From positions 124,001 through 188,000 of the forward strand of contig DASXWQ010000026.1 of assembly GCA_036503555.1 (NCBI GenBank): DNA of 64,000 nucleotides. Direction: 5' to 3'. The notes beneath the pieces were generated by a model. It worked only from the letters and a program-made list of their open reading frames with translations. It searched no databases and had not been told where the DNA came from. The stretch is from Actinocatenispora sp036503555 (GTDB lineage Bacteria > Actinomycetota > Actinomycetes > Mycobacteriales > Micromonosporaceae). Position numbers and translations under genes: made by a program. Shown in pieces: positions 37,101 through 49,100 of the stretch; the first letter of the stretch is position 1, and every line of letters begins with the position of its first letter.

Positions 37101-40100
37101 CCGGGCGTACCCGGGTCGGCGGGGCGCGGCAGCATCCGGTCCGAGGTCGGGTCCAGCGCAGCGACGACGACCTGCCCGTCGGCGCTGGTCCAGGCGTACG
37201 CCTCGGCACCGTCGCCGGCGCGGCTGGCCGCACCCACCACGGTGATGTCCAGCTCGTCGCCGGCGGCGTCCAGCAGCGCCGCGCTGTCGCAGCCGACGAG
37301 CCGGATCCGGCCCGTCTCGCGGTCCAGGTCGGTGGCGCCGGCGAGTTCCCCGTCGACCAGGGTGCGCAGCGCGGCGAACACCGCCGCCGGCGCCACCCAC
37401 CGCCCGTCGGCCAGGATGCGGCCGTCCCGGTGGTGGAAGTGCAGTGACCGTTCGCCCCCGACGGAGGGGACCTGCGCGGCGAACTCGTGCTCGATCGACC
37501 CGCGCTGGTGCAGCGACCAGCCGGACCCGACGCCGCCGCGCCGCAGCGCGTCCAGCACGTGCGCCACGTCGTCGGGTACGCCGCCGCCATCGGGGTGGCC
37601 GCCCGTCGCGGGCGGCGGCGGGGTACCCAGCGACGGCACCGCGTCGGTCGGCGCCGGCGCCGTGGCGACCGCCGTCGTACCGCGTGCGGGGGCCACGTCG
37701 CCCCGGGCGGAGAGCACGTCGTCCCGGAACGACGTGGCGAGCCGGCGACCCGCCAGCAACCCGACCGCCGCGCCGGCGCCGACCAGCCCCGTCGACTGCT
37801 TCTTCGGCGGCGTGGCCGTCGGTGTCGCGGACTTCGCCGGGCCGGTGGTCGCGGTGCCGCTCGGCGTGGCGCCGACCGGGCCCTTCGGCGCGGGGCCGAT
37901 GTCCCAGCCGGTCTCGTGCGCCTGCGCGACGGTGAGCACCACCCGCGCCTTGTACATCTCGCCACCCGGCACCTTGTACGTCCGCTTGCCGATGGTGACG
38001 AGGTCGCTGGACCAGTCCCGGAGGCCGACGCCCTTGGCGACGAGCGTCATCGGCGCGCCGTTCGGGTCGACCGTGTACGCCTTGACGCTGCGCACCGTCG
38101 CCGTCTGCCGGATCGTGAACGTCGGCTTCGACGCGTCGATCAGGTACTTGCCGTGGGTGGCCGTGGCGACCAGCCGGTCCGGGTTGGTCAGGTCGGGTTC
38201 GAGGTCGTGGCCGAGACCGTTGAACAGCAACGGCTTGCCGTGCGGCCGCAGCTTCGTCCCGGCGCCCGTGCCGGTCACCTGGAAGGGCTGGAGCTGGTTC
38301 TTGCCGATCGCCCACAGCAGCTTGCGCTTGGTGTCCCACAGCACGCCGTGCGCGCCGGGGAAGTTGATCCGCTGCGCCTCGCGCAGGTTCTCGACCCTGT
38401 CCGGGCTGGGTGTCCCGTACACGGTGAGCATGCCCTCGGCGGAGGCCACGACGACCGCGCCGTTGTCGGGTACCCGCTCGATGGCGTGCGGGTTGCTGCC
38501 CGGCGACGCCTCCCACAGCAGGTCCGACCGGCGGGTACGGCCGTCCCCGCTGTACCCGACGATGCCGGCCGCGCCGCCGGACGCCGCCATCAGCGCGATC
38601 CGCCGACCCGAGCCGAGGGCCCGGAACTTCACGTCGGACAGGTTCGCCCAGGTGCCGCCGCCGGGGCTGAACCGCCAGGCGGCGTCGCCCGGCTTCAGCG
38701 TGGTCGGCGCGCCGTCCAGGAGGGTCCAGACGAGGATCTCGTTGCGCGACTGGTCGGCCACCGCCATCTGGTACTGCATCGGCGGCCGCAGCGACTTCGT
38801 CGGCTTCGGCGTCACGTGCGGCGTCGGCGGCACCTTCTCCGGTACCGGCGGAAGGTCCTCGGCGGGTGGCGGCGGCTGCGTCCGCTCGCCCGGCAGGCCG
38901 ACAGTCGCCGCGGCGGCACCGAGACCGATCCAGCCCAGCACCGCGCGCCGGGACGGGCCGGTGCGCTCCGCCTGCCGTTCGAGAGCCTCGGTGGCGGCCG
39001 GCAACCCGGAGTCCGGCCGCGCCACGTCCCGGAACGCCCGCAGCCAGCGCATCGCCGCGTCGCGCGGGCCGAGCGCGACCCACCGGCGGTCCTTGACGCT
39101 GGCCGGCAGGTCGGTCTGCTCGACGTGCCGTTCCCCGGACGGCAGCTCCCAGACGAAGCCGTACCGCTGGTCGTCGCGGGCGGGCAGCGCCGGCCGCGGC
39201 GACATGCTGCGGGACGCCGGGTCGATCGGCAGGACGGCGAGGTCGCCGAACTCGCTGACCCACACGTGCTCGTTCGCGCCGCCGACGGTCACGTCCAGCA
39301 TCCGCCGGCCCAACCCGACGAGCGACTCGCTGAGGCAGGCGTCCAGCCGGAGCTCGGCCGACTCCGGGGTCAGGTCCTCGGCGTTGGCGATCTCGACGTC
39401 GAGGACCCCGCGCAGCGCGGCGAACAGGTCCGCCGGTGTCACCCAGCGGTCCCAGACGAGAACCAGGCCGTCCTGCAGGTGGAAGTTCACCGAACGCTGA
39501 CCGGGCTCGAACCCGACCGCCGCGGCGAACCGCGCCTCCTCCGAACCGGGCGCGTGCAGCGACCAGCCGGCCGGTACGCGGCCCTGACGCAGCGCACGCC
39601 GCACATATTCCACGGCGGCCTCGCCGGCCAGCACGTTGCGCCCGTCCGGCCCGACCACCGCGCCGCCGGGCCGCCGCGCCGGCACCAGACCCGGCGCCGG
39701 GTCGGCGGACCAGGCCGGCCCGTCCATGACGAGTACGTCGATCTGCCGGACCGGCGGCAGCGGCTCGGCGTCGGGCCGCAGCGGCTGGACGCCGCCTGCC
39801 AGCAGCAGGTTGAGCGGCGCGTCGGCGCCGGGCCGCCGGCCGGACAGCACCGACCGGCCGGTACGCAGGCTGTCGGCCGAGGTCTGGTCGCCGTGCGCCT
39901 GCACCCGCCACAGCTCGGTCCGTCCGTCGACGTGCGTGGTCTGCACGTACGCCACGGCGTTCGACGACGTCGCAGCCACCGTACGGTGCACCAGCTCGAC
40001 GGCCGCCCGCGCAGCGGCGCGCCCGCCCGCACCGGGACCGCCGCGCCAGTGGGTGCGGAACAGCCGACCGGTGGCGCGTTCCAGCGCCGTACGGACCGCG

Positions 40101-43100
40101 TCGGCGGCCGGCGCCCACTCCGCCGGCTCGCCGTCGGCGTGCGCCACCAGGTCGTCCAGCGCCGTCTCCAGCGGACCGAACGCGGGCGTCGTCGCCTCGA
40201 ACATGACCGGCGGCAGCTCGTGCACGTCGTGCGTCGGCGCCGGGCCCAGCCGGAACCCGGGGCTGTCCGCCGCCAGCGGCATACCGTCCGGGACACCGAC
40301 CGCGGTCCGCAGCCGCACGAGCAGGTCGGACATGGCCATCTTGACCCGCAGCCGCTCCGCGAACACCCGGGTCTGCCGCTCGTACGCGACCAGCCGCTCC
40401 GCCGACGGCGTGAGCTCCTGGCTGAAGGTGCTGGCCTGGACCGTCTCGTCGTGCTCGAACATCTCGTTCATGCCGGACGCGCCGGCCGGACCGTTGTGCA
40501 GCGCGCGGACGGCGTACCCGGCGATCGCCGCGACCGAGCCGCCGATCGTGCCCAGCGTCAGGGCCTTCGTCACGCCCTCGGCTAACGCGCTGAGTACCAG
40601 CCCGCTGGACACCGCCACCGCCCACGGCACCATCGAACCCGCCGCGTTGCGCATGAACGCCGAGGTCTCCGGCCGCGCCGGCCGGCCGCTGCGGGACAGC
40701 AGGCTGATCTCGGCGAGCCGCGAGGCGAAGCCCACCAACCGGTCGATCTCGCCGACCGCCGAGCTGACCTCGACGACCCACTTGTTCCCGGTCGGGAGGT
40801 CGTTGAACTCCAGGCGCGTCGCGGCCTCGGCGCTGTCGGTCGTCGCCATCGAGACCATCGCGTTGTGCGCGTTGCGCCCCTTACCGAACCAGATTCGGTA
40901 CTTGTCCTTGTCGATCCGGGTGACCTTCGTGATGCCCAGCAGGTCCCGGAACTTCGGGCCGGGCAGGCCGAGCAGCGTCGCGTCGGGGTCCTCCAGCAGC
41001 CGCCGGGACCCGCGCAGCGCCTCGGTCACCCCGGGCCGCGCCGTCAGCGCCTCGTACCCCGAGCGCGCGGCATCGCCGACGGCCTGGTCGTTCAGCAGCT
41101 CGGTGAGGCCCGCGTCGATGGCCTCGTCGTAGTACGCGAGCGCGTCGAGGACCGCCTCCAGCTCGGCCTCCATCGCGGCCGGGCTGGTGTTCGCGAGCAG
41201 CCCCTCCCAGTCCACGTCCTGGTCGAACGTGAGCGGACGACGCTGGCCGTCCCGCATCCACGAGTAGCGGCGCGCGTTGCGGGCGCCGACGAACGAGCCG
41301 ATGGCCCCGCCGGCCCCGGTCGCCTCGGCCGCCGGCAGCGCGTTGGTGCCCAGCCCCGCGGCGAACGCACCGGCGGAACGCACCACACCGGCGATGACGG
41401 CAGCCGCGCCACCCATCTCCCACTGGTACTTCCAGTACGGCCGGAAGTCCTTGCGCTCCAACAGGTTGATGATCCCGTTGACCAGCCGGTCGATGTCGGC
41501 CATGACCTCGCTGGGCAGCGCGCTCTTCGGCACCGCCACGAACACGGTGCCGTTGTCGTGCACCTGCATCGTGCGGTGCCCGCGCGGTCCCTTGAACTCG
41601 CCGGGTACGAGCACGATGCGGATCGCCAGCTTCGGCCGCAACGAGTCCTGCCGCTGCGCGGTCGCGTCGGCGATGGCCGCGATGATCTCGATCGGGGCGA
41701 CCGGGGCGTCCGGGTCCGCGGGACGCAGCGATTCGGCCGAGTCGCCGTACAGGGCCCGGCGCGGCTCGGCGTTCAGCTGCTCCTCGTGGCTCCGGTCGAT
41801 CTCCCGGAACCGCAGCTCCACCACCGGATCGGGGCCGACGAGCTTGCGCAGCCGGCTGCTGCGCGCCAGACCGTCGGGCAGGTTGCGCTCCAGGCCGAGG
41901 GCGGTGGCGCGCATGTTCGGCCAGTGCGGGTGCTCGTTGATCGAGTCCGGCGTGACCCGACCGAGCTTGACGTTCAGCTCGTCCGTCTTGTCGTCGACCA
42001 GCGACAGCAGCGCCTGGTTCTGGCGACGCAGGTGGAGCGCGGCGTCCTTGACGTACCGCGCCGGCACCATCTCGTCGTCGCGTTCCTCGCCCTTCTCCTC
42101 GTACGCCCGGTCGGCGACGCGGCCGGCGAGCGCCACCTTGTGCCGGAGTCCGGTGAGGTCGACGAACTCGCTGGCCGCGGCGCCCGCCGCGTACACCGCG
42201 GCGGACCACGGGTTGCCGGTGGCGATGAGCTCCGCGATCCCCCAGGTGACGCCACCGGCGCTGAACCCGAGCAGCGAGTTGGTCAGCTGCATGCGGGGGG
42301 TTGGCAGCCGGTGCCGGTGCTTGAGCTGGATCTGCGTCGCCCGCGCGACCGCAAACGCCACCACGTCGTCGATCCGGGCCTGCGGCGCGCGCGACACGTC
42401 GACCGGTACGAACACGGTGTAGTAGTGCTCCGTGTCCCCGGAGACCGGGCTCAGGTCGACGTCCCCCGGGCGCAGCGTCGCCGCGGCCGGACCGACGATC
42501 GGTACCCGGTTGGGGCGGCCCGGCGCGAGGGTCACGTCCATGTGGTTGATCAGGTGCATCCGGGCCAGCGTCGCCAGCCGCTCGATGCTGATGCCGGCGG
42601 GAGCGCGGCGCGGGTCGGCCAGGTTGCGCAGGTAGACCCGGACCACGCCGGGACGGATGACCTCCGTGCCGAGCACCTCGGGCAGGTCCGGCGCCGGTAC
42701 CGTGTCGCCCGGCTTCGGAAGTGCGGCGGCCAGCGCCGCGGCCAGCTCCGGGTCGATCTCCTTCGGTCGCGGCGGCGGCAGCACCGGCGCCTCCGCCGCC
42801 ACGCGCCGACCGGCGCCGTCCAGCGTCGTCTCGGTGGAGCGGCGGGTCTGCTCCACCTCCGACGCCACGTCCTGATCGCTCGGCCGCCGGACGAGTTGGA
42901 AGTGCTCCTCGAAGAACCGGTCCGCGTACGCGACGGCGGTGGCCCGGACCATCTTGTACCGGGACCGTGGCCCGATCACCGCGCTGAGGCCCATGGCGAT
43001 CAGGTACGGCGCCACGGCCAGCCACGGCAGGGCACCGGTGACACCCATCAGCGCCGCCGGCACCGCCGAGGCGAGCGGCAGCAGGGCGTCCCGGACCACC

Positions 43101-46100
43101 AGCACGCCGGTACGCGGCACCGGCGCCCGCGGCGTCCGGTAGAAGTCGACGAGGACCTCGCGGGCCGCCGCGGCGAACCGCTGCCGCACGTACTCCGCGG
43201 GCAGCTGCGCCACCTCCGGCGCCACCTCCACGACGTACGACCCCGGAATGCGCCAGTGCGTGGCGGCGCGGCTGAACCGGAACAGCTGGCCCGGCGCCAG
43301 GTCGACGCCGGTCGTCGGCATCACCCGGATGCCCTCGGTGATCGCCCCGCCGCGGCGCAGCGAGGTCAGCAGGCCGTGGTCCGGGAAGATCCGCAGCCAG
43401 CCCTGGTCGACCCGGCGCCGGTGCAGGTCCTCCGGCCCCTCGACCTGCGTGCTGTCGACCCGCACGTCTCCGTCGGTCGCCACCATCGGGAACTTCTCGA
43501 CCACCAGACCCGGCGTCGTGTCGTCGAGGAGCAGGGCCTCCAGCCGGTGCAGTTCGGCGCCGCGTACCTCGTCCGGCCGGTTGTAGTCGTGCAGCAGGTC
43601 GCCGGTCGCGGCGTCGACGCCCTTGCCGAACCGGCGGGCCACGTTCTCGTCGACGATCTCGGCCGCGCGCAGGTGCGGCTGCAGGTGCTGCCGGGTCTGC
43701 GGGTCGACCCGGTCCAGCATCCGGGCCGCCGCCAGCCGGGACCCGCGGTACGCGGCGTCCTCGATGCTCATCGGCGCACGCCGCGGGTACGGCAGCAGCG
43801 GCACGAGCACGTCGGGGCGCTTGCGCGTACCGTGCAGCAGCTCGTGCCGGGCGGCGGCGAACGCGCGCCCGACCCGTACGACGACCTCGGCGCGGCGGGC
43901 GGCCTCGTCCGCCGGCAGATCGAGCAGGCTCACCGCGAACTCGAGCTGGGTACGGCGCCGCAGGCCGCGCCGGCCGAGCGGCCCGTCCGCCCGGACGTGG
44001 CCGTTCGCCAGCAGGGTCAGCCGGTTTGTGAGCGCACCGTCGTCGGCACCCGACAGCTCGGTCAGCGCCCAGCGCAGCGCGTCGAAGCCGGCGGCCTCGA
44101 CGCCGGTCGTCGCGCCCGTCGCCGCGGCCAGCTCGTCGTCGGTGGCGTGCCCGCCGGCGACCGCGACGTACGCGTCGGAGCCGAGCGGCGCGCCGACACC
44201 CGGCACGGTGTGGCCGGCGGCGCGGGCCTCGATCCGCGCCCGCAGCGCGCGGGCCGGCGGCGACAGCAGCTCGGCGGCCGCGTCAGGCAGCCCGCCCCGC
44301 AGCAGGCGCGCGAACTCCGTCTCCGCCGCGGCACGGTCCGCCATCGCCGGGCTGATCAGGTGCCAGCGGCCCAGCCCGTGCAGCGTCACCACGCGGGCGT
44401 CCACGGCCGAAGCCGCCCCCGTTTGGGCGTGCAGCGCCGCGATCCGCAGACCCAGCAGCCGCAGCAGCCACGCCAGCGCCCGCGGCGGGGTGAGTGCCCC
44501 GTCGGCGAGATCGGCGCGCGCCGTGTCCACCAGGTCGGCCGTGCCGACCGTCAGCTCCACACCGTCGTCGAGCAGCACCCGCAGCCCGCCGTCGGCGAGC
44601 TGCTCCACCCGGAGCCCGCCCGGGCCGCTGAGCAGCCGTACCGCGTCGGTGAGCGCCTGCTCCGCCACCACGTCCGGGGCGCCGGCCAGCTCGCCCAACG
44701 CCCGGTCCCGGCCCAGCCGGCCGAGCAGGTCACGCAGCTCGTCGGGCAGCGCCCGGTGCGCGACGGGATCACCCACGGCGCCGTCCGCACCGGCCAGTAC
44801 GCCGACGCGACGGGCCACGGTACGCAGGGCGGCCTCGACGGCGCGCCGGTCCGCGGTGACCTCCGCCGGACTCTGCCCCGTCAACCCCGTCGACGTCGAC
44901 AGCGTCTCCAGCTGGTGCCCCAGCGCCCGGACCCGCGGTACCAGCGCGTCGGCCGCGGCGACCGCGAGAGCCGACTGCTCGTCGACCGTCACCGAACCCA
45001 GCGCCTGCCAGAACGCCTGCTCCGCGGCGGACATCTCGCCGGTCAGCTGCGGGTCACCGAGGCTGGCGTACAGCTGGGTCTCGGCCTCGGTCAGCTCGGG
45101 ACGCTCCGGCACCGACCCGGCCTGACCGAGCAGCGCGCCGGTCGCCGCGATGCGCCGGTACTCCGCCTCCCGCGTCCGCAGCCGCTCGTACACCCCGGTC
45201 AGCGGTTCGAGGCGCCCGGCGACCAGGGCCCGCTCGTCCAGCCGGTGCCACAGCTCCGCGAGCGCGTGCAGTTCCACGACGTCGCCCGGCTCACCGGCGT
45301 GCGCGGCGAGCCGCCCGGCCAGCCACGGCCCGAGAACCGTCAGCGCGTCGTCCACGTCGCGCTCGCGCTCGGCCGGGCCGTCCGCGACCGGACCGTCCAC
45401 CGGTACCGCCGGCGCGGCGGCCACCTCGGTCGTGCCGTCCGGCCACGTGATGTCGATCCGGCCGTCCGGACGCAGCTCCACCCACCGCACGGTCGACGCG
45501 GGCAGGGTCGGCGCCACCGCGGCCAGGGCCCGCTCGACCGCCGACAGCTGCCGGTACCGCGACGGATCCCGGTACGGCGCGGCCAGCTCGCGGTCCACCG
45601 GCCGGGCCGCCAGCTCCGCCAGCACCAGCTCCTCGTACGGCGAGAGCAGGAACGACGGGGAGCTGCCGGACTCGCGCAGGTCGGCGTTGCGCTGGCTGGC
45701 CTCGCCGGCGACCTCGGCGAGCCGCTGCCCCGCCGCGGCCCGCTCCCGCCCGGTGAGCAGCTCGTACACCCGCACCAGCAGCTGCGGCCCGGTCAGCAGG
45801 TACGCCGTCGGGTTGTCGTCGGCGGTCTGCCGGGCCAGGCCGAGCCGCCGGCCGACCGCCTCGGCGACCATGGCCGGCAGCCGCTGGCCGTACACGCCGG
45901 CCCGGTCGGCCGGCAGGTGCAGCGTGATCTCGTGGTGTTCGCCGTCGACGGTGGCAACGACGATCGCGTCGACGGTCGGCATCCACGCGGCGACGACGTC
46001 GTCCAGCGCGTTCAGCGCGGGCAGCACGTACCGCTGGGCGGCCTCGGCGATGCCGGCGGGGTCGGCGGTCGTGGTCATCGGGCCGAAGCCGCCGGCGAAC

Positions 46101-49100
46101 GGCGAGCCCGGCCCGGACCGCGGCGGGGTGTAGACCTCGCCGAGCACGTCGCGGACCGCCTGCGGCAGGTCGTCGTGGCGGACCAGGCCCAGCCCGTACA
46201 CGTCGTCGGCGATGTCGATGATCCAGCCGTCGAGCTGCGGTGTTCCCCCGCCGAAGCCGGCGCGCCAGCGGACCAGGGCCTCCAGCGCCACGACGTTCGG
46301 GTCGGCGTGGCGACCGAGCACGGCGCCGATCCGGCGGCCGACCAGTACCGCCGCCGCGGCCTGCCGCTCGACCGTGTCCTCGATCGGCGCGAGCGTGGCC
46401 ACCACGTCGGCCACCGGGACCTCGGTGGGGATGCCGCCGTCGGTCACGATCAACCCGTCCGGCCCCAGCGCGATCTCGGTACCGGTGACCTCGCCGAGCG
46501 CCGTCAGCACGGCGTACACGCTCGCCTGCGCCCGGCGCGCCGGGTCCTCGGCGGGCACCGCCGGGGCGGCCTCGGGCGCGGCAGGTACGGCCTCGGGCTC
46601 GGCCGGTGCGGGGGCCGGCAAGGCGGCGGGTTCCGGCGCGGCCGGCACCTCGGCGTCGGACTCGGGCCACGCCAGCGCGACCGTGCCCTCCTGCCGGATG
46701 CCGACCAGGATGGTGTCGAGCGCCGGCTCGTCCAGCGTCTTGCGCAGCTCGGCGAACCGGGCCGGGTCGGCCAGCGCACCGTACGCGTCGAGGGCGGCGA
46801 TGACGTCCGGCAGGAACGCGTCGCGCGCGGCGATCTCCCGCTGCTGCTCGGCGTCGACCGTGGCGATCTCGCCGCGCTTCTGCCGGTCCAGCTCGTCCCG
46901 CCAGGTCGCCGACGCCGACTCGCGCCGCTTCAGGTCCTCGTACCGCGAGTCGAGCCCGTCGCGCTGGTCGGCCAGGTCGGCGATCCGCGCCTCGTACTGC
47001 CGGTACTGCTGCAGCAGCCAGCGGATCCCTTCCGCGTCCCCGTTCGTCGCCGCCGTGCCGCGCCGGACCAGCCGGGCCAGCGGGTGCGGCCGGGGCGTGT
47101 GCGACACGGCCAGCTCCGCGAGCAGCGGTACGAGTCGCTTGCCGAGCCGCTCCAGCGACGGGGTGCCGTCCGCGCCGTCGGCCGCGTGGTGGTCGATCAG
47201 CACCAGGTCGGGACGGTCCTGGTCGCCGTCCTTGGCCGGGTGCACCGCCGTCGAGCCCTGCTCGGGCAGGCTGACGACCCGGACGTCGACCCGGAACGCC
47301 GCGGAACGCCGCGGCTGGACGGTGACCATGCCGTCCTCGTCGACCCGGATCGCGAAGTTCGGCGTGTCCACCGCGTTCAACGCCTGGACGGCGAGCTGCG
47401 CCACCTGGCGGTGCCGGACGAACGGGTCGACGTCGCCGCCCACGTCGTCGCGCAGCGCCGACAGCACGCCCGGCTCCTCGGCCGACCCACCCGACAGCGC
47501 CTCGTCGTACGCCCGGAGCAGGCTCTCGGCCCGCTGCCCCGCGTCGATGCTGAGCAGCGCCAGCCGGCGCGCCGGCAGCGCCTCCGGCGGCGTGTCCGCC
47601 CTGGGCATCCCGGCCCGCTCGGCCGCCTCACCGGCCCGTACGGCGCGGTCGAGGGTGCGCTCCGCCCGCTGCCACGCCGACCAGAACATCTCGTCGTCGA
47701 GCACCGCCCGGCGCGCCGCGAGCAGCGTGCGCAGCGCCAGCTCCTGCCGCGCCACCGCCTCGTCCGTACCGGCCGGCACCGGCTCACCGGCGCGCTGCGC
47801 CCGGGCGCGCGCCGCCCCGAGCTGCCGGATCTGCGCTCGGTGCAGGTCGATCGCGGTGTCCAGGCAGTACAGCAGGGTGTCGCGGCCGTTGTCGGCGCGC
47901 CCGGCCGGGACCTCGTCGGCGAGCTGACCGATGTGCTCCAGCGCGGCGGCCTGGCCGTCCGCGTCGGGGTTCAGGTAGCCCTCCCACACGGAGTTCCCGT
48001 GGAAGGCGCGGGCCGCGGCGAGCTCGGCGGCGTTCGCCGAGACGGCGTCGCGCGACGTGTGCCACGACCCGAGCACCGGCACGAACGACGACGCGCGCGT
48101 GACGGTCGCAGGCAGCGGGGCCGGTGGCTCCTCCGGCGCGGCGGGCAGGCCATCCGAACTCTGCAGGCGGGCCTCCGCCTGCCGGTACCGGTCGGCCGCG
48201 GCCAACACGCCCAGGATCCGTTCGGCGAACTCGCCGAGCGGCGCCGGGTCACCGGTGGCGTCGGCGTCGCGTACCGCGGCGAGCCAGTCGGCGTCGAACT
48301 GCTCGACCATCCCGGTCAGTTCCGCCAGCGCGTCACGGACGTCGCCGCGGTGCTCGGCGAGCCGCCGGAGCTGCACCAGCCGACGCTCGGAGAGCGTGAG
48401 CTGGTCGGCCAGGTCGGCCCGGGTCGGGTCGGCCTCGACCGGATCCGTACCGAGCAGGTCGGCCAGCAGCTGCCGGACGGCGAGCTGCCGGCCGATCACG
48501 TCGTCGAACTGCTCGTCGTCGGCCCGCTGCTGCCGTACCAGCAGGCCCAACCGCTGCCGCAGTACGTCGAGGGCGGCGGACGCGCTGCCCACCGCGTCGC
48601 CCAACCGGCGCGCGGTGGGCTGCTCGACCCGGTCCGCGACCACCTCGACGGAGTCGGCCAGCGACTGCAGCACCGTCCACTCGCGCCACAGCGACGCCGG
48701 GTCGGTCGGCCCGTCCGTCCGCTCCGGCGCGGCGCCCCACGGCCGGGCGTCCGGGTCGTTCGCCAGCAACGACTGGTAGCCGCGCAGCGCCTGGTCGACC
48801 TTCCGCTCCGCAGGCGCGGACCGCGACGGGTCCAGCCGGTACCGGTGCGCCTCGTCGCCGGCGGTACGCGCGTCGCGCAGCAACCGCGCGGCGAGCTGCG
48901 CGGCCGGCCCGGACCGCTCGTGCCACGCGATCAGCGTGTCGAGCCGCTGCCGGTACACCGTCGCGACGAACTGCGCGGCCAGCGGAAGCTGGAACAGCCG
49001 GCTCTCCAGCAGCTCAACCCGCTGGCCGAGCTGCAGCCGCTGATCGGCATCGGTGGCGCCCTCCAGCTCCCAGCGCGCCTGGTCCAGCGCGTGCGCCCGC

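Noticed and set aside
22118..37447. Very long plus-strand ORFs, such as 22118-37447 (5,109 codons), 40865-53518 (4,217), 167-11902 (3,911) and 53759-62140 (2,793)
   Set aside because: They use the same triplets as the minus-strand gene read in reverse complement. Their stops fall exactly on sense TCA, CTA or TTA codons (for example 11900-11902 is TCA). Their translations are rich in Arg, His, Val, Gly and Pro with no domain motifs. They are antisense shadows caused by rare-codon avoidance.
34635..40781. Long minus-strand ORFs in the other two frames, for example 34635-40781 and 23388-26606
   Set aside because: Their products are Arg/Ala/Gly-rich without motifs, and they overlap clear domains in the main frame, such as Cys module B4 and the DUF6528-like domain.
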